A DNA stretch of 8,197 bases, from NCBI GenBank assembly GCA_029939535.1, contig JAOZST010000172.1:1-8197 (forward strand), read 5' to 3'. Origin of the DNA: NBML01 sp029939535 (GTDB lineage: Bacteria; Desulfobacterota; Desulfobacteria; Desulfobacterales; Desulfobacteraceae). Made by a program: the position numbers and the translations under genes. The notes below the pieces were generated by a model. It did no database searches and was not told the DNA's origin. It was given only the letters and a program-made list of their open reading frames with translations. Below are positions 6,208-8,197 of this stretch, piece by piece. Positions within the stretch are counted from its first letter, which is position 1; each line of letters opens with the position of its first letter.

Positions 6208-7686
6208 TTACTTGTCCGTATTTATCAGCTTGAGCTTTCTCCACAAGGCTCCACGGCTGATACCTAATAGTTCGGTAGCCCTTAACTTGTTTCCCTTTGT
6301 CAATTTCAGGGCTTTGAGGATATGATTTTGTTCCATTTCATTGAGCGTAAGAAATTGTTTGTCTCCAATTGAAACGGAAGACTTTCTTTTTTCACTAAAG
6401 CGTTCAGGAAGGTGCTGGAGTTCTATGGTTGTGCTATCTGCAAGGATTACAGCCCTTTCGATAATGTGTTTCAGTTCCCGAACATTTCCTGGAAAAGGAT
6501 ACGTCATAAAGATGGAAAACACTTCATCTGTAATGAATTTGATCTTTTTTTTAAATTCTATATTTAATTTGTCTAAAAAATAATAGCAAAGAGGAGCAAT
6601 ATCCTCTCTGCGATTTCGCAGAGAAGGCATTTCCAATGAAATGGTATTCAATCTGCGATATAAATCTTTATTAAATTTCCCTTGCACCACTCTTTTTTTA
6701 AGATCGTGATGGGTAGCAACAATAAATCGAATATCCATCAACGTTTCAACTTTATCTTTGGACAGCCCCAGAGTGTTGCTATCTATTATTCTTATCATTT
6801 CACGTTGGGTCTGCTCGGGCATAGTTTCAAAATTATCCAGCAGGATCGTTCCCACAAACCCTTTCTGGGTTGTTCCGGTTTTTTGTAAATTCTGATGGGA
6901 GAAGGGTTGATCCAGGGAACTTAAGAGTTCCTTGAAATGAAAATCATTGCTGAAACAACTACAGCTGAATGCCAGGAACCGTTGATCTTTCCTATGACTC
7001 AGTGCATGGATGACTCTTGCAATTAATTCTTTGCCCGTGCCTGTTTCTCCCTGAATGACGATGGTACAATCCAGCTCTGACAATCGCTTAATCTTTTTCC
7101 GCAACCCCTGCATTTCAGGGGTTTCACCGATAATTCTTGGCAGATCACCAAAACTCCTGCCAATTGAATCAACATTACTTCCTGGGATATGCTTATCAAT
7201 TTCCTGTTTGTATTGATTATGCAAAACATCAATCCGGCTGGGAGTATAATCATCTTTTTTATACTCGTTGCCGGATTGAGAAATCGTGTTTGAAGAGGAA
7301 GGGTTAATGACAACCACACTGCCCTGGCTGTTAAATTCTTTGATCAAATCCCAGAGGTCACCCATGGAATCTTTTTCAAAATAGTCAGAACCAAGGGCTT
7401 TGGTTTCCTTTTGTATTGTTTTGCTTCCATATCCGGTCAGAAGAATTGTTTTCAGGTCCGGGGTAATTTTTTGTAACTTGGATATGGTCATCAAACCATC
7501 CATATCCGGCATTTTCAAATCAACAATGGCCAGATCAAGCTGAGTTTTCCGGGATAGTTCAACAGCTTTTGTACCGGAAGATGCTTTCACAACCTCAAAC
7601 CCCATCAGGGCCAGGCGCTGGCCCATGGAATTCAACAGCCTTTCTTCATCATCTACAAGCAGAATTTTTTTTACAGGATTTATCAT
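6208..7686 (-). CDS. NtrC-architecture response regulator with degenerate sigma54-activation domain
   Basis: This 492-aa cytoplasmic DNA-binding regulator has a receiver domain (5-118: D12/D13, phospho-acceptor D56, T84, K105), a polar linker (about 121-180), an AAA+ domain of the sigma54-activator type (about 184-412) and a Fis-type helix-turn-helix (about 448-488). Walker A GETGTGKE (213-220), arginine fingers R344/R345 in DLYRRLN and sensor II GNVREL (400-405) are intact. Two core features are not. Ungapped alignment from EL (253-254) to GT (279-280) puts QPFSHQ (260-265) where GAFTGA contacts sigma54, and Walker B reads LLDN, with N285 in place of the catalytic Glu. GAFTGA-less relatives such as TyrR, HupR and Rhodobacter capsulatus NtrC regulate sigma70 promoters, so that or repression is inferred here. 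Its ATG overlaps the upstream stop as ATGA, implying translational coupling. No histidine kinase is in view, and targets are unknown. Confidence 0.9.
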   Translation of the reverse strand: MINPVKKILLVDDEERLLNSMGQRLALMGFEVVKASSGTKAVELSRKTQLDLAIVDLKMPDMDGLMTISKLQKITPDLKTILLTGYGSKTIQKETKALGSDYFEKDSMGDLWDLIKEFNSQGSVVVINPSSSNTISQSGNEYKKDDYTPSRIDVLHNQYKQEIDKHIPGSNVDSIGRSFGDLPRIIGETPEMQGLRKKIKRLSELDCTIVIQGETGTGKELIARVIHALSHRKDQRFLAFSCSCFSNDFHFKELLSSLDQPFSHQNLQKTGTTQKGFVGTILLDNFETMPEQTQREMIRIIDSNTLGLSKDKVETLMDIRFIVATHHDLKKRVVQGKFNKDLYRRLNTISLEMPSLRNRREDIAPLCYYFLDKLNIEFKKKIKFITDEVFSIFMTYPFPGNVRELKHIIERAVILADSTTIELQHLPERFSEKRKSSVSIGDKQFLTLNEMEQNHILKALKLTKGNKLRATELLGISRGALWRKLKLINTDK

Positions 7687-8197
7687 TTACTTTTTTTTTT
7701 GCTACCTTCAATTTTTAAAGCATCTTTGTGATCACCACCTTCAGCCATTCCAGCTGCAGCCATTGTTGTTTCAAGGGTATTAAGAATCTTGCGGAAAAAA
7801 CCCCAGAAACTTCCCATATCTTCTTTCTCAAAGTAGGAAGAATTAAGGGCCTGGGTAGCCTCTTTGAGCTTTTCATCCCCATGGCCCGTCAATAGCATTG
7901 TCTTAATAGCCGGGTCAATCTTTTTCAATTGTGTAATCAGGACCAGACCTTCCATATCAGGCATTCTCTGGTCAACAATGGCAAGATGTATCCTATTGCT
8001 TTCCATAATTTCCAGGGCTTCTTTCCCGTTGAGTGCCGTCAAAGGTTCATGGCCTTTTAATTTTATTCTGTCGGTCAGGGCCTTAAGAAACCTGGGGTTG
8101 TCATCCACAAGCAGAATATTAATTTTCCCCAGAGAAATATTAGCCAGAAAATCCCAGAAACCGGAAATATCTTCTTTGTCAAAATATGCAGAGTTAA
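7683..8197 (-). CDS. Multi-receiver response regulator, 5' end outside the window
   Basis: The frame is open to the right edge, so only the last 170 residues are seen. A GTG at 8108 falls inside the beta-1 motif ILLVDDN and is not the start. Visible residues 1-20 (NSAYFDKEDISGFWDFL...) are the tail of one receiver domain. About 26-140 form a complete second receiver with D31/D32, phospho-acceptor D75 in IVDQRMP, T103 and K124. The last 30 residues are Ala/Gly- then Lys-rich, with no output domain. The two receiver tails are near copies of each other and of the tail in the next protein, suggesting internal duplication. A phosphorelay or phosphate-sink role is plausible, and earlier parts could add further receivers or a kinase. 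The gene ends in a ten-A coding run and overlaps the next start by ATGA. Confidence 0.85.
   Translation of the reverse strand, partial: NSAYFDKEDISGFWDFLANISLGKINILLVDDNPRFLKALTDRIKLKGHEPLTALNGKEALEIMESNRIHLAIVDQRMPDMEGLVLITQLKKIDPAIKTMLLTGHGDEKLKEATQALNSSYFEKEDMGSFWGFFRKILNTLETTMAAAGMAEGGDHKDALKIEGSKKKSK

Noticed and set aside
7683..7700. Programmed -1 frameshift at the A10 run fusing the receiver protein to the AAA+ regulator
   Set aside because: The regulator's frame is closed by a TAA immediately before its ATG, so a -1 slip would terminate rather than fuse.
8106..8108. GTG as start of a single-receiver protein
   Set aside because: It encodes the Val of the conserved ILLVDDN strand, and the frame continues upstream with a recognisable receiver tail.

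Overview
The window looks like chromosomal DNA of an anaerobic, probably marine member of the Desulfobacterota (a Desulfobacula- or Desulfobacterium-like sulfate reducer). This is inferred from three things: tandem long GcvT-fused FAD amine dehydrogenases, a receiver/sigma54-type regulator pair, and AT-rich spacers beside moderately GC-balanced genes. No rRNA, tRNA, CRISPR array, IS element or phage gene is visible.

Layout. Positions 1-890 form a long AT-rich spacer. It holds a short hairpin resembling a dispersed palindromic repeat (16-37), a decayed or frameshifted small reading frame on the minus strand (445-683), a 7-bp dyad (728-746) and a weak candidate promoter before the first gene. 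Two plus-strand paralogues follow, at 891-3329 and 3454-5886. Each encodes a dimethylglycine/sarcosine dehydrogenase-type flavoprotein of about 810 residues with a C-terminal folate-binding GcvT module. They are separated by a 124-bp spacer containing a perfect 8-bp inverted repeat. Converging on them is a minus-strand group: a protein with at least two receiver domains (7683 to the right edge, 5' end missing), an NtrC-architecture response regulator coupled to it by an ATGA overlap (6208-7686), and a small Cys-rich protein that looks C-terminally truncated (5913-6155).

How the genes may work together. The dehydrogenase pair would oxidatively remove N-methyl groups from a substrate such as dimethylglycine or sarcosine, pass the one-carbon unit to tetrahydrofolate, and feed electrons to an acceptor such as ETF. 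Only the first paralogue keeps the His that anchors FAD covalently in the characterised family members. The second has Gln there and a shortened neighbouring loop, so the two have probably diverged in cofactor attachment and possibly substrate. The regulatory group stands out because its AAA+ domain has lost the sigma54-contacting GAFTGA loop and the Walker B glutamate. Its receiver domains share an unusual tail motif lacking the usual Lys-Pro. It is therefore probably not a conventional sigma54 activator. Whether it controls the dehydrogenases cannot be decided from this sequence.
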